From Planctomycetia bacterium (lineage in GTDB: Bacteria; Planctomycetota; UBA11346): DNA of 6,615 bases. The DNA is taken from NCBI GenBank assembly GCA_005801395.1, contig SYDV01000044.1:1-6615 (forward strand), written 5' to 3'. The first letter of the stretch is position 1. Every line of letters starts with the position of its first letter. Under the pieces are notes generated by a model, which worked only from the letters and a program-made list of their open reading frames with translations, made no database searches and was not told the origin of the DNA. Below are positions 1-6,615 of this stretch, piece by piece. A program made the translations under genes and the position numbers.

Positions 1-1410
1 AAAGGCATTGGCGAATAACAGTTTATCCTCCCCGATTTTATAGCCCGGGGAAATTTTAACGATCGCGGACTGCAATAAAGTATGGTCTTTATCAGCGACC
101 GTCACGCCTGCCGTTGTTTGCACATTCCCAGCGTTTTCCGTGTACGTTAGTGCGGTTGTTTCTAATCCGCCGATCACTGGTGCATCATTGACCGGAGTCA
201 CGACGATAGTGCGCGTTTTTAACCCGGTCGACAAGGCGCCGTCACTGGCGCTCACCGTGATGGTGCGCGTGGCGGTCGATGGCGTGTCACTGGTGTTACT
301 GAATTTAACCGCGCTTAAAGCCGATTGATAATTAGCAGGCGTTCCGTCACCGCTGAGGGTCATAGTCCCATTAGCGCTATTCCATGTCCCAATAATAGAA
401 GCGATGGTCGAGGTATAAGTTAACACATCGTAATTCAGTTGATAATTACCGGTCAACTGCACGGTCGCGGTGCTCATTTTTGGCGAATCAATATCCGTCA
501 ACGACAAGGGACTACCACTCGTGCTCGCTATGGCAATCGCGGCGGCGCCCTCGCTGTATGCCAATGGCGCTGCATCTAAATTTGAAAGCACTGGCGCATC
601 GTTCACCGGCACGATGGTTAATGGGCGAGTTACGGCTGGAGACGCTAATCCACCATCATCAGTCACTTGATACCACACGGTACGAACACCGGTGGTTGGA
701 TTATGGCTGAGATTGCGGTATTTAATGCTGTAAATAGCTGTTTTATAGGCATTTGGGCTATCATTGCCCGCGAGCGACATAGTGCCTGCCGCTTGATCCC
801 ATATTCCACTAATTTTGGTGGTATTGGTAAACGACAATTGATCTTCGGCGGTTTTGAACGTTGGTGCCGCTATTTTTACCACGGCTGATTTTATAATAAG
901 ACTATCACTATCTGCGATCGTCAAACCGGAGGTAGTGACCACGGCTGCACCATCTTCGGTATACGTAATAGTTGGGGTCTCTAATCCACTGACTGACGGC
1001 GCATCGTTCACCGCCGAGATGGTTAGCTGGCGCGTCAGCGCTGCTGAATTCGCCGTTCCATCATTCACTTTATACGAAAGCGTACGTACCACCACATCAG
1101 GGCTGTCACTGCTATTGGCATATTTTACCAAACGTAAGGCCGCTTGATATTGAGCCTTGGTTGATGGCGTTGGAGACGAACTCAACGACATGACCCCCGT
1201 CGTGGCATTAAAATTACCAACAATCGTACCCGTTGTGGTGGATCCGGTAAAACTCAATAAATCCTGACCCGCTCGAAAATTACCAATAGTCACCGTGGCA
1301 GATGCCATGTTTGCGCTATCAGCGTCCGTAATAGTGAGAGTCGAAATACCCGTTATCGGATTGCCATTTTCTGTATACGACAACATCGTGACATCGGTGG
1401 CGGTCAGTAC
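1..1410 (-). repeat. Four tandem cadherin-like domain repeats (A-B-A-B order, last one partial)
   Basis: The protein-level repeats cover residues 49-186 (997-1410), 187-321 (592-996), 322-459 (178-591) and 460 onward (1-177). The distances between successive VNDAP motifs are 135 and 138 residues. Repeats 1 and 3 share a DxDSxxMxxATV block. Repeats 2 and 4 share GLET, TYTE, TTxG(L/V)T(I/V)AD and SA(V/I)VKI. The DNA copies are clearly diverged, so this is an old duplication rather than a recent one. Confidence 0.8.
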
Positions 1411-1554
1411 CGGATCCGCCGCAGTAAGTTGTATTTGCACACCCAGTCCTAACACCAGGACCACCAGCGTGGAAAATAGTATTTTCCCGCAGATTATTCG
1501 AATTTGTGATAACTGGAATCCAACCGCCATAGTTATTTGCAGCGAATGCGACAT
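1..1554 (-). CDS. Secreted cadherin-like tandem-repeat protein, N-terminal 518 residues (C-terminus beyond window)
   Basis: The frame is open from an ATG at 1554 to base 1 with no stop, so the protein is cut by the window edge. Residues about 25-40 (ILFSTLVVLVLGLGV) form a hydrophobic stretch preceded by Arg and Lys, and LTAAD at 44-48 offers a cleavage site, so export through Sec is likely. Three full domains of about 135 residues and part of a fourth follow; the full ones end in VNDAP at 182-186, 317-321 and 455-459. Each carries a YTE/YSE strand near its start, an acidic D-x-D turn that may bind calcium, a G-T-(M/V)-x-L-S strand, and a (V/I)K(Y/F)xN block before the closing strand. This is the style of bacterial cadherin-like or 'beta strand repeat' surface proteins, often adhesins or matrix proteins. 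An in-frame stop at 1606-1608 and a GAGGA 8 nt upstream support the start. A later ATG (residue 9) has no ribosome site. The ligand and the cell-surface anchor are unknown because the C-terminus is missing. Confidence 0.88.
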   Translation of the reverse strand, partial: MSHSLQITMAVGFQLSQIRIICGKILFSTLVVLVLGLGVQIQLTAADPVLTATDVTMLSYTENGNPITGISTLTITDADSANMASATVTIGNFRAGQDLLSFTGSTTTGTIVGNFNATTGVMSLSSSPTPSTKAQYQAALRLVKYANSSDSPDVVVRTLSYKVNDGTANSAALTRQLTISAVNDAPSVSGLETPTITYTEDGAAVVTTSGLTIADSDSLIIKSAVVKIAAPTFKTAEDQLSFTNTTKISGIWDQAAGTMSLAGNDSPNAYKTAIYSIKYRNLSHNPTTGVRTVWYQVTDDGGLASPAVTRPLTIVPVNDAPVLSNLDAAPLAYSEGAAAIAIASTSGSPLSLTDIDSPKMSTATVQLTGNYQLNYDVLTYTSTIASIIGTWNSANGTMTLSGDGTPANYQSALSAVKFSNTSDTPSTATRTITVSASDGALSTGLKTRTIVVTPVNDAPVIGGLETTALTYTENAGNVQTTAGVTVADKDHTLLQSAIVKISPGYKIGEDKLLFANAF

Positions 1555-1562
1555 GCGAAGTA

Positions 1563-1567
1563 TCCTC
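1563..1567 (-). promoter_or_regulatory. Ribosome binding site GAGGA for the repeat protein
   Basis: On the minus strand GAGGA lies 8 nt before the ATG at 1554. It favours this start over the in-frame ATG at 1530, which has only an AT-rich stretch in front of it. Confidence 0.6.
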
Positions 1568-1745
1568 GTCCCTGGTGCGAATGCGGGACGGAGGCTATGT
1601 GTGACTTACACGTTGGCAATGCGGTTCATTTACACATGTGCAGGTTAATACTGTTCGGGGCGATTTATTTCTCTAATGAAATATGGGCGTTAAATAAATT
1701 GACGCGTCCCCATCATTTCACGCGACTGACTTCACACAAACAACT

Positions 1746-3014
1746 TCACTTCCCCATCAAATCCAAACAAATTAAATTCTTCGCATCACGTAATAGTAAT
1801 TTGCCATCGGCATAAGCGGGATGGCACCAATTTTTCCCACAGGCTTGGATGCGACTGATTTCGCTGTAGGCGGCGGGGTCGGCTTTGAAGAGAATTAATT
1901 CGCCTGCGTCGTTGAGTAATAATAATTTATCGCCCATACCGAGGAATGAGGCGAAGCCTTTATCGGGGCTAGACGTGACGAGGCCGTCTTGTGCCCAGGT
2001 TTCTTTGCCGGTTTTGGCATTTACGCACAGGACTTGTTTTTTAACTAGGATATAAAGATGGTCGCCGATGAGGACGGGGCTGGAAAAATTAGGTCCCATG
2101 TCTTTATCGCGTTTCCAGGCTTCTTCCGAGGTTATGGTGCCACCTTTATTCACCACGCGCGTGGCGATTAATCCGACTTCATGCGATCCGGCAATAACTA
2201 CGTCACCATAAATAACGGGGGCCATGACGTGACGTCCGTAATTCGTCGTCATCGGTACACGCCATAATAATGTACCGTCCGCGCGATTCAGACCGATCAG
2301 TCCACTGACGGTAAAACACACGACTTGTTTAACGCCAGCCAGCGTCGCGACGACGGGTGGTGCGTAGGCGGCTAAATCGTCTTGGGATTTCCAAACTTGT
2401 TTGCCGGTTTTCTTGTCCAGGCACACCACGGCGGCGCCTTTGCCACCCGTGAGAATAATAACTTGATCGCCATCAATACAGGGACTGGCATTATAACCGT
2501 GGCGGGCACCGCCTTCGGTTTTTCCTTTTTCGCCGGTGTAGAGCGCCGCGTAGTCTTTTTGATAATTCGTTTTCCATAATAATTTTCCACTTGCCAAATC
2601 TAAACAATGCAACTCGGCTTTACAGGATTGGGTAAAGACAACCGTGCCGTCACTCACTGCTGCGCAACGTGGTCCGGTGCCAAAGCCGTCTTTGTGTGGG
2701 CTATCTAATTCATCACTCCAGAGTTTTTTCGCGTCAGCAAAATTAATGGCATGAAAGGTTTCTTTGCCATTTTGCAAATCGCCATAAATGACTCGACCTT
2801 TTATAATAATAGGTGCCGCGAATCCATCTGCGACAGGACCTTGCCACACAATGCGTGGTTCGGCTGGTAATTTGGCAGGCACCGCCGTGCCCGCGACGAC
2901 ATTTCCGGATAATTCAGGACCACGCTGATGCGGCCAATCGGCTGCAATTCCCATCGACCAAGGGATTACACTGTGCAAGAGAGCGAGGGCGCAGACGAGA
3001 GAGAGGTTTCGCAT
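1746..3014 (-). CDS. Secreted PQQ-like (BamB-like) beta-propeller repeat protein
   Basis: This is a complete 422-residue protein. Residues 1-25 are a signal peptide: Arg at position 2, a hydrophobic core around LSLVCALALLHSV, and cleavage likely near GIA-A. The mature protein begins DWPHQRGPELSG, an opening I associate with the many exported propeller proteins of Planctomycetota and Verrucomicrobiota. Propeller blades are marked by the x-L-D-x-x-(T/S)-G-K-x-x-W motif: CLDLASGKLLW at 137-147, CLDKKTGKQVW at 198-208, GLNRADGTLLW at 241-251 and CVNAKTGKETW at 330-340, with weaker copies at 89-99 and about 281-300. That suits a seven- or eight-bladed propeller. No haem-binding CxxCH is present, and I cannot identify a PQQ pocket, so enzyme activity should not be assumed; a scaffold or binding role is equally possible. 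The ATG has a distant GGAG (11 nt spacing, 3026-3029). The gene follows the ilvD terminator, so it probably has its own promoter in 3015-3121. The stop is TGA at 1746-1748. Confidence 0.9.
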   Translation of the reverse strand: MRNLSLVCALALLHSVIPWSMGIAADWPHQRGPELSGNVVAGTAVPAKLPAEPRIVWQGPVADGFAAPIIIKGRVIYGDLQNGKETFHAINFADAKKLWSDELDSPHKDGFGTGPRCAAVSDGTVVFTQSCKAELHCLDLASGKLLWKTNYQKDYAALYTGEKGKTEGGARHGYNASPCIDGDQVIILTGGKGAAVVCLDKKTGKQVWKSQDDLAAYAPPVVATLAGVKQVVCFTVSGLIGLNRADGTLLWRVPMTTNYGRHVMAPVIYGDVVIAGSHEVGLIATRVVNKGGTITSEEAWKRDKDMGPNFSSPVLIGDHLYILVKKQVLCVNAKTGKETWAQDGLVTSSPDKGFASFLGMGDKLLLLNDAGELILFKADPAAYSEISRIQACGKNWCHPAYADGKLLLRDAKNLICLDLMGK

Positions 3015-3121
3015 AACAGACTATGCTCCGCCGATTTGATCCATGTCTACTCATCTTCCGACATCGGGATACAAAATGCCTATTTATCGGCGACGTGAAT
3101 CCACTTGCGGCTATACGCAAT

Positions 3122-3158
3122 AAAAAACATGAGCGGATGCCATCGGCATCCGCTCATG
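3122..3158 (-). terminator. Intrinsic (Rho-independent) terminator of ilvD
   Basis: A perfect 14-bp inverted repeat (arms 3128-3141 and 3145-3158, arm sequence CATGAGCGGATGCC on the plus strand) with a 3-nt loop is followed on the minus strand directly by six T (3127-3122). It begins 24 bases after the ilvD stop codon. On the plus strand there is no T run after the stem, so it works in the minus direction only. Confidence 0.93.
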
Positions 3159-3182
3159 CGAAACCATCAGCAGAACGCGAAT

Positions 3183-4892
3183 TTAGAAACGATCAGTCAC
3201 TGCACCTTCGCTGGCCGACGACACTAATGCCGCGTATTTTGCCAGCACCCCACGCGTGTAGCGCGGCTTTGGTGCTTTCCATGTTTTCGCACGTTTCTTC
3301 ATTTCGGCGTCAGTAACGTGCAAGGTGAGCGTGTGTTTGACGGCATCGATCGAAATTTTGTCGCCATTTTTGACCAAGGCGATGGGGCCGCCAACGGCAG
3401 CTTCTGGGGTGACGTGACCAACGACTAAGCCGTGGGTGCCACCACTAAAACGACCCTCGGTAATCAGCGCGACATCTTTGGCTAATCCACGGCCCATGAC
3501 GGCGGAGGTTGGCGCCAACATTTCGCGCATGCCTGGGCCGCCTTTCGGGCCTTCATAGCGAATAACTAAGACGTCTCCGGCTTTCACCGTTTTATCCAGA
3601 ATACGCTTGAGACATTCTTCTTCACTGGCGAATACGCGCGCTGTGCCAGTAAAGCCAAGACCTTCTTTGCCACTGATTTTCGCCACGGCACCATCGGGGG
3701 CTAAATTGCCGTACATGATGACTAAGTGACTATCCTTTTTAATTGGCTCGCTGAGTGGCTTGATAATGGTCTGCGCCGCTGGATAGGGTTTGACCCCCTT
3801 CAAGTTTTGCGCCACTGTTTTACCGGTCACGGTCAAACAATCACCGTGCAATAAGCCCGCATCTAACAACATTTTCATCAGCGGTTCGATGCCGCCAATT
3901 TTGGCTAAATCAGCAGCGTGAAATTTTCCACTTGGACGCAAGTCAGCAATAACCGGTACGCGTTTACCAATGCGGGTAAAATCTTTGAGCGATAATTTAA
4001 CCTCGGCGGCGTGCGCCATTGCCATTAAATGTAAGACGGCATTGGTTGAACCACCGAGCGTAATAATAACCGTAATGGCATTTTCGAATGCCTTCTTCGT
4101 CATGATGTCGCGCGGTTTAATACCGAGCTTTAATAATTCGACCACTTGTTGCCCAGCACGCGTGCAGTCTTCGACTTTTTCCATCGAAATCGCAACTTGT
4201 GACGACGATCCAGGCAAACTCATGCCCATGGCTTCAATCGCGCTGGCCATGGTATTAGCGGTATACATGCCGCCGCATGAACCAGCACCTGGGATGGCGG
4301 TGGATTCGACACGGTGAAATTGTTTTTCGCTCATTTTGCCTTGGGCGTGGGCACCAACGGCTTCGAATACCGAAACCACGTCCGTGGCTTTAGTTTCACA
4401 ATCGTCTTCGCTCTTGGTTTGTCCTGGCATAATAGAACCGCCATAAACAAAAATCGACGAGCGATTCATGCGCGCCATGGCAATCAAGCAGCCTGGCATA
4501 TTTTTATCACAACCACCTAAGGCAACATATCCGTCATAGCCTTGGCCGCCCACGACGGTTTCAATCGAATCGGCAATCACTTCGCGTGACACCAATGAAT
4601 ATTTCATACCTTCGGTGCCCATCGAAATACCATCGCTCACCGTGATGGTATTAAATTGGACAGCCTTACCGCCTGCTGAATCGACACCCGTCGCAGCGGC
4701 TTTTGCTAAACCGTCGATGTGCATATTGCACGGCGTGACCATGGCCCAGGTCGAGGCGATACCAATTTGCGGCTTTTTAAAATCCGCTTCGGTAAATCCG
4801 ACTGGGTACAACATCGAACGGCTTGGCGCACGTTCGGGGCCGTCAACAACAATGGAGGAAAAGGGACGCGGGATGGAAGTTTTTTTAGCCAT
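3183..4892 (-). CDS. ilvD: Dihydroxy-acid dehydratase IlvD
   Basis: This cytoplasmic enzyme removes water from 2,3-dihydroxy-isovalerate and 2,3-dihydroxy-3-methylvalerate to give the keto acids that become valine, isoleucine, leucine and pantothenate (EC 4.2.1.9). The 569 residues match the usual IlvD length. The three family cluster cysteines are present: Cys55 in TPCNMH, Cys128 in GGCDKNMPG and Cys206 in [12 protein letters not shown]. The metal-site residues known for the family are also visible: Asp87 in SDGISMG, Asp129, and Lys130, which is carbamylated in characterised members. The late active-site block is intact too: Glu447 in [13 protein letters not shown], and GRFSGGTHG with Ser483, the expected catalytic serine. 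The start at [10 protein letters not shown] is chosen because homologues begin near this point. The frame is open 27 codons further to a TTG at 4973, but that extension looks non-coding. No good Shine-Dalgarno precedes the ATG. No other ilv gene is in the window. It lies about 100 bp after the MCE gene and ends before a strong terminator. Confidence 0.97.
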   Translation of the reverse strand: MAKKTSIPRPFSSIVVDGPERAPSRSMLYPVGFTEADFKKPQIGIASTWAMVTPCNMHIDGLAKAAATGVDSAGGKAVQFNTITVSDGISMGTEGMKYSLVSREVIADSIETVVGGQGYDGYVALGGCDKNMPGCLIAMARMNRSSIFVYGGSIMPGQTKSEDDCETKATDVVSVFEAVGAHAQGKMSEKQFHRVESTAIPGAGSCGGMYTANTMASAIEAMGMSLPGSSSQVAISMEKVEDCTRAGQQVVELLKLGIKPRDIMTKKAFENAITVIITLGGSTNAVLHLMAMAHAAEVKLSLKDFTRIGKRVPVIADLRPSGKFHAADLAKIGGIEPLMKMLLDAGLLHGDCLTVTGKTVAQNLKGVKPYPAAQTIIKPLSEPIKKDSHLVIMYGNLAPDGAVAKISGKEGLGFTGTARVFASEEECLKRILDKTVKAGDVLVIRYEGPKGGPGMREMLAPTSAVMGRGLAKDVALITEGRFSGGTHGLVVGHVTPEAAVGGPIALVKNGDKISIDAVKHTLTLHVTDAEMKKRAKTWKAPKPRYTRGVLAKYAALVSSASEGAVTDRF

Positions 4893-4937
4893 GGGACGCG
4901 CATGATTGTGGACTGACCAATAGTCGCAATGGGGTAT

Positions 4938-4951
4938 CTGGGCACCCCCAG
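4938..4951. other. Small GC hairpin in the MCE-ilvD spacer
   Basis: CTGGG-CACC-CCCAG forms a 5-bp stem with a 4-nt loop, about 45 nt upstream of the ilvD ATG. It has no T run on either strand, so it does not look like a terminator. It might fold in the ilvD leader. I see no leader peptide rich in Ile, Leu or Val codons, so classical attenuation is not supported. Confidence 0.25.
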
Positions 4952-4971
4952 TTGGGATGCGCCATAGAAAC

Positions 4972-4995
4972 AACCGAACAACCGGTTTGGCGGTT
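4972..4995 (-). other. Imperfect 24-bp palindrome over the MCE stop codon, possible weak terminator
   Basis: The two 12-base halves match at 9 positions: AACCG at the outer ends and AACCGGTT in the centre. On the minus strand it can fold as AACCG-GTTGTT-CGGTT followed by GTTTC. The T run is too short for a confident terminator. A dyad binding site is the other reading. It overlaps the TAA of the MCE gene (4994-4996). Confidence 0.3.
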
Positions 4996-6565
4996 AGAAT
5001 CCGCCTAGCGCGGTTACTGCCGTGACATTGCGCAGGTCGTTATCCAACAAGTCGATGCGAATGCCGCCCCAAAGACCTGGATTATCGACCACATCATCAA
5101 CGCCAGCGTTCAGGTAAATGCGACGCCACAGACGATAACCAAGCGTGGCACGGACCATGATATCACCTTCTTCGTAACGGCGATCGGTTGGCACCCGATC
5201 ACCATTTTTCTGCCGGGCCATGACGCGCGCGGAAAGATCTCCGATAATCGGCACTTCTACATAGCCGCCCAATTCGGTTTCAATTAACCCCAGGGCGAAT
5301 GATAGACGATAGCGCTGATTGTCGTCGTCAGCAAAAAAGCGCCAACCAAATAATAAATGGAAATCGACATTAAATTTATCTGGGTCATCCGTCACGACCG
5401 TGCGATCATCTGGAGCGGTGCGGTAAGAAATGCCACCTTCATAGAATTTCCACGGCTTGGGCTCGATACGTAAATAAGCCCCGTAAATGGCCGAACCCGT
5501 TTCAACATTAGCGCCACCCCCTGCGCCTAAGAATATTTTAAAATCGCTAAAACCAGAGGTCACTGGCTTCACTTCTTCTAAACGATCATTGAAGTTTTCG
5601 ACCGCGACTAAGGTGCGATCATGCAACGTGTCTTCAAATACCAATTTACCGACTGTTCCCTTACCACTGGCGATTTGCGTCGTGATAACATCTAAATTTT
5701 CACCGACACGATCAAATTTTGCAGTTGCTTCGGCTAAGTTTTCCACGGTACGTTTAATATCAGCGCGATTTTCAGTAACCGTTTCATCAATCGTTTTCGC
5801 CGCCGAAGAAACATTTTTCACCGCATCGGGTAATTTATCAACCGCATCTTTGATGGCGACTCGGTTTTCGTCAACTAAGTCACGAATTTGACGCGACATT
5901 TCTTCGAAACGAACCACCGCCTCTTTAATGGCGGTGCGATTTTCTTCGACGAGTTTATTGATGCCATCAGACATTTGTGAAAAATTAACAATGGCCGTTT
6001 TGACTTCCGTACGATTTTCCGCGACTAGTTCCTGAATCTCTTTCGACATATTACCGAAATTACCCAGAGCCGTATTAGCGGTGGCAATTGCTTCCTTAAT
6101 ACCGGCTCGGTTTTCTTGAATCAGGCTTTGCACCGAGGCCAATACTTCATCTACGCCAACCGGATCTTCACCACGATGGCTGTCCAATAAAGTTGGCGTA
6201 ATGGGACGTCCAGAACGCGAACTAATATCCATCGAAGAGCCACCCAAAACGCCCTGATTAATGACGAAACGGGTTTTATCATCGACTAAGACTTTGGCTT
6301 GATGATGAGGATCGACTAAAAAGGCCACTTTCACCGACGGGAATCCATCGGCTTCCAAAATTGGCGAAACTTCGGTCACTGTGCCCACGCGCACACCGTT
6401 AAACGTGACGTGATCGCCTTCTTTCAGCTTTGACACGCGCGCAAAACGCACGGCGTATTCGCCCTTCGCTACGCCGATTTGCGTGACAAATAACGTAAAC
6501 CACGTCAACAGCCCCAGGCCGATGAAAAAGAGAATGCCGACTTTGACTTCGCTGGTTATTTGCAC
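4994..6565 (-). CDS. MCE/MlaD-family lipid-transport protein with coiled-coil repeats and C-terminal beta-barrel-like domain
   Basis: MCE proteins are the substrate-binding part of ABC-type lipid transporters: they sit on the inner membrane and carry lipids across the periplasm. Numbering from the GTG at 6565 (523 aa): one membrane helix at 8-27 ([20 protein letters not shown]); an MCE domain at about 35-120, with the typical V-x-L-x-x-G-D-x-V-x-x-x-G-V-x-V-G block at about 44-61 and the [11 protein letters not shown] strand at 105-115; a helical region at about 141-300 with five ENR repeats; a [10 protein letters not shown] motif at 300-309 of a type common in MCE proteins; and a strand-rich domain at about 336-523 ending in Phe. 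GTG is preferred as the start because AAGG lies 7 nt upstream and [11 protein letters not shown] resembles usual MCE N-termini. A TTG at 6592 would add 9 residues but has no ribosome site. An in-frame TAA at 6605-6607 bounds the gene. Partner ABC genes would lie to the right, outside the window. Confidence 0.9.
   Translation of the reverse strand: MQITSEVKVGILFFIGLGLLTWFTLFVTQIGVAKGEYAVRFARVSKLKEGDHVTFNGVRVGTVTEVSPILEADGFPSVKVAFLVDPHHQAKVLVDDKTRFVINQGVLGGSSMDISSRSGRPITPTLLDSHRGEDPVGVDEVLASVQSLIQENRAGIKEAIATANTALGNFGNMSKEIQELVAENRTEVKTAIVNFSQMSDGINKLVEENRTAIKEAVVRFEEMSRQIRDLVDENRVAIKDAVDKLPDAVKNVSSAAKTIDETVTENRADIKRTVENLAEATAKFDRVGENLDVITTQIASGKGTVGKLVFEDTLHDRTLVAVENFNDRLEEVKPVTSGFSDFKIFLGAGGGANVETGSAIYGAYLRIEPKPWKFYEGGISYRTAPDDRTVVTDDPDKFNVDFHLLFGWRFFADDDNQRYRLSFALGLIETELGGYVEVPIIGDLSARVMARQKNGDRVPTDRRYEEGDIMVRATLGYRLWRRIYLNAGVDDVVDNPGLWGGIRIDLLDNDLRNVTAVTALGGF
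5678..6118 (-). repeat. Five ENR-type coiled-coil repeats inside the MCE protein
   Basis: The unit (E)NRxxIKxAV starts at Glu151, 183, 208, 233 and 265 (GTG numbering). The copies read [40 protein letters not shown] and [10 protein letters not shown]. Units 2 and 3 are 25 residues long. Units 1 and 4 are 32, exactly one heptad more. Unit 1 aligns with unit 2 if ATANTAL is taken as an inserted heptad. The pattern of hydrophobic residues suggests a long alpha-helical coiled coil. Confidence 0.8.
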
Positions 6566-6572
6566 GGGGCGA

Positions 6573-6576
6573 CCTT
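6573..6576 (-). promoter_or_regulatory. Ribosome binding site AAGG deciding the GTG start of the MCE gene
   Basis: AAGG on the minus strand is 7 nt before the GTG at 6565. The alternative TTG at 6592 has only a GGGG about 15 nt away. This makes the shorter form more likely. Confidence 0.45.
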
Positions 6577-6615
6577 GAGGGAACTCGGGCAAGATGCTAG
6601 AGCGTTACCCCATTT

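Noticed and set aside
1599..1611. GTGT-N5-ACAC dyad upstream of the repeat protein, considered as an operator
   Set aside because: The half-sites have only 4 bases, do not match the CRP TGTGA-N6-TCACA pattern, and no promoter was recognisable beside them.
140..1648. Several plus-strand open frames of 60-117 codons across the left quarter
   Set aside because: They lie opposite the repeat protein, which has a continuous frame, clear domain repeats, a signal peptide and a ribosome site. Their translations show no family features.
1663..1699. Inverted repeat ATTTATTT / AAATAAAT with a 21-nt spacer downstream of the propeller gene
   Set aside because: It is only A and T, has a long loop and is not followed by a T run, so it is probably chance in an AT-rich spacer and not a terminator.
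3015..3121. Promoter for the propeller gene
   Set aside because: One must probably exist after the terminator, but the -10-like candidates (TTGTAT, GATAAAT) have no -35 partner at acceptable spacing, so no exact site is called.
3970..4905. Plus-strand open frames opposite ilvD
   Set aside because: They are antisense shadows of a highly conserved gene, with no ribosome sites or recognisable domains.
4893..4973. A 27-residue N-terminal extension of IlvD from a TTG
   Set aside because: IlvD proteins normally begin close to the MAKKTS position. The extension has no family similarity I know of and no ribosome site.
5487..5891. A 134-codon plus-strand open frame opposite the MCE gene
   Set aside because: It mirrors the coiled-coil coding region. 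Its Ser/Thr/Phe-rich content comes from the reverse of Glu/Lys/Asn-rich codons.

Overview
The window holds four genes, all on the minus strand. Two are complete housekeeping or envelope genes with clear functions (ilvD and an MCE/MlaD-family gene), one is a complete secreted PQQ-like beta-propeller gene, and one is the 5' part of a large secreted repeat protein that runs off the left edge. No RNA gene, insertion sequence or CRISPR array is visible. The longer open frames on the plus strand are shadows of these genes. The exported propeller beginning 'DWPHQRGP', the MCE protein with a long tail and the tandem cadherin-like repeats together suggest a Gram-negative bacterium, most likely of the PVC group (Verrucomicrobiota or Planctomycetota). 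That placement is inference from protein style and memory of families, not from a marker gene.

Layout in the direction of transcription (right to left). At 6565-4994 is an MCE protein: one membrane anchor, one MCE domain, a helical region with five 'ENR' repeats, and a strand-rich C-terminal domain ending in Phe that looks like an outer-membrane beta-barrel. An upstream gene probably ends inside the last bases of the window. About 100 bp later comes ilvD (4892-3183), dihydroxy-acid dehydratase of branched-chain amino-acid synthesis, closed by a textbook intrinsic terminator (3158-3122) with a perfect 14-bp stem. After this transcriptional break lies the secreted beta-propeller gene (3014-1746). 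A 191-bp spacer without a gene follows, then the repeat protein (1554 to beyond base 1) with a signal peptide and at least three and a half domains of about 135 residues, each closed by VNDAP.

The genes do not form one obvious pathway. The MCE gene probably belongs to a lipid-transport operon whose ABC-transporter genes would lie to the right, outside the window. ilvD may be read through from it, since no convincing terminator separates them, but the functions are unrelated. The propeller and repeat genes are both exported and sit downstream of the terminator; whether they are co-transcribed cannot be told. The observations most worth following are the MCE-to-barrel fusion, which could span both membranes in one chain, the 32-25-25-32 spacing of its coiled-coil repeats, and the alternating A-B-A-B pattern of the cadherin-like domains.
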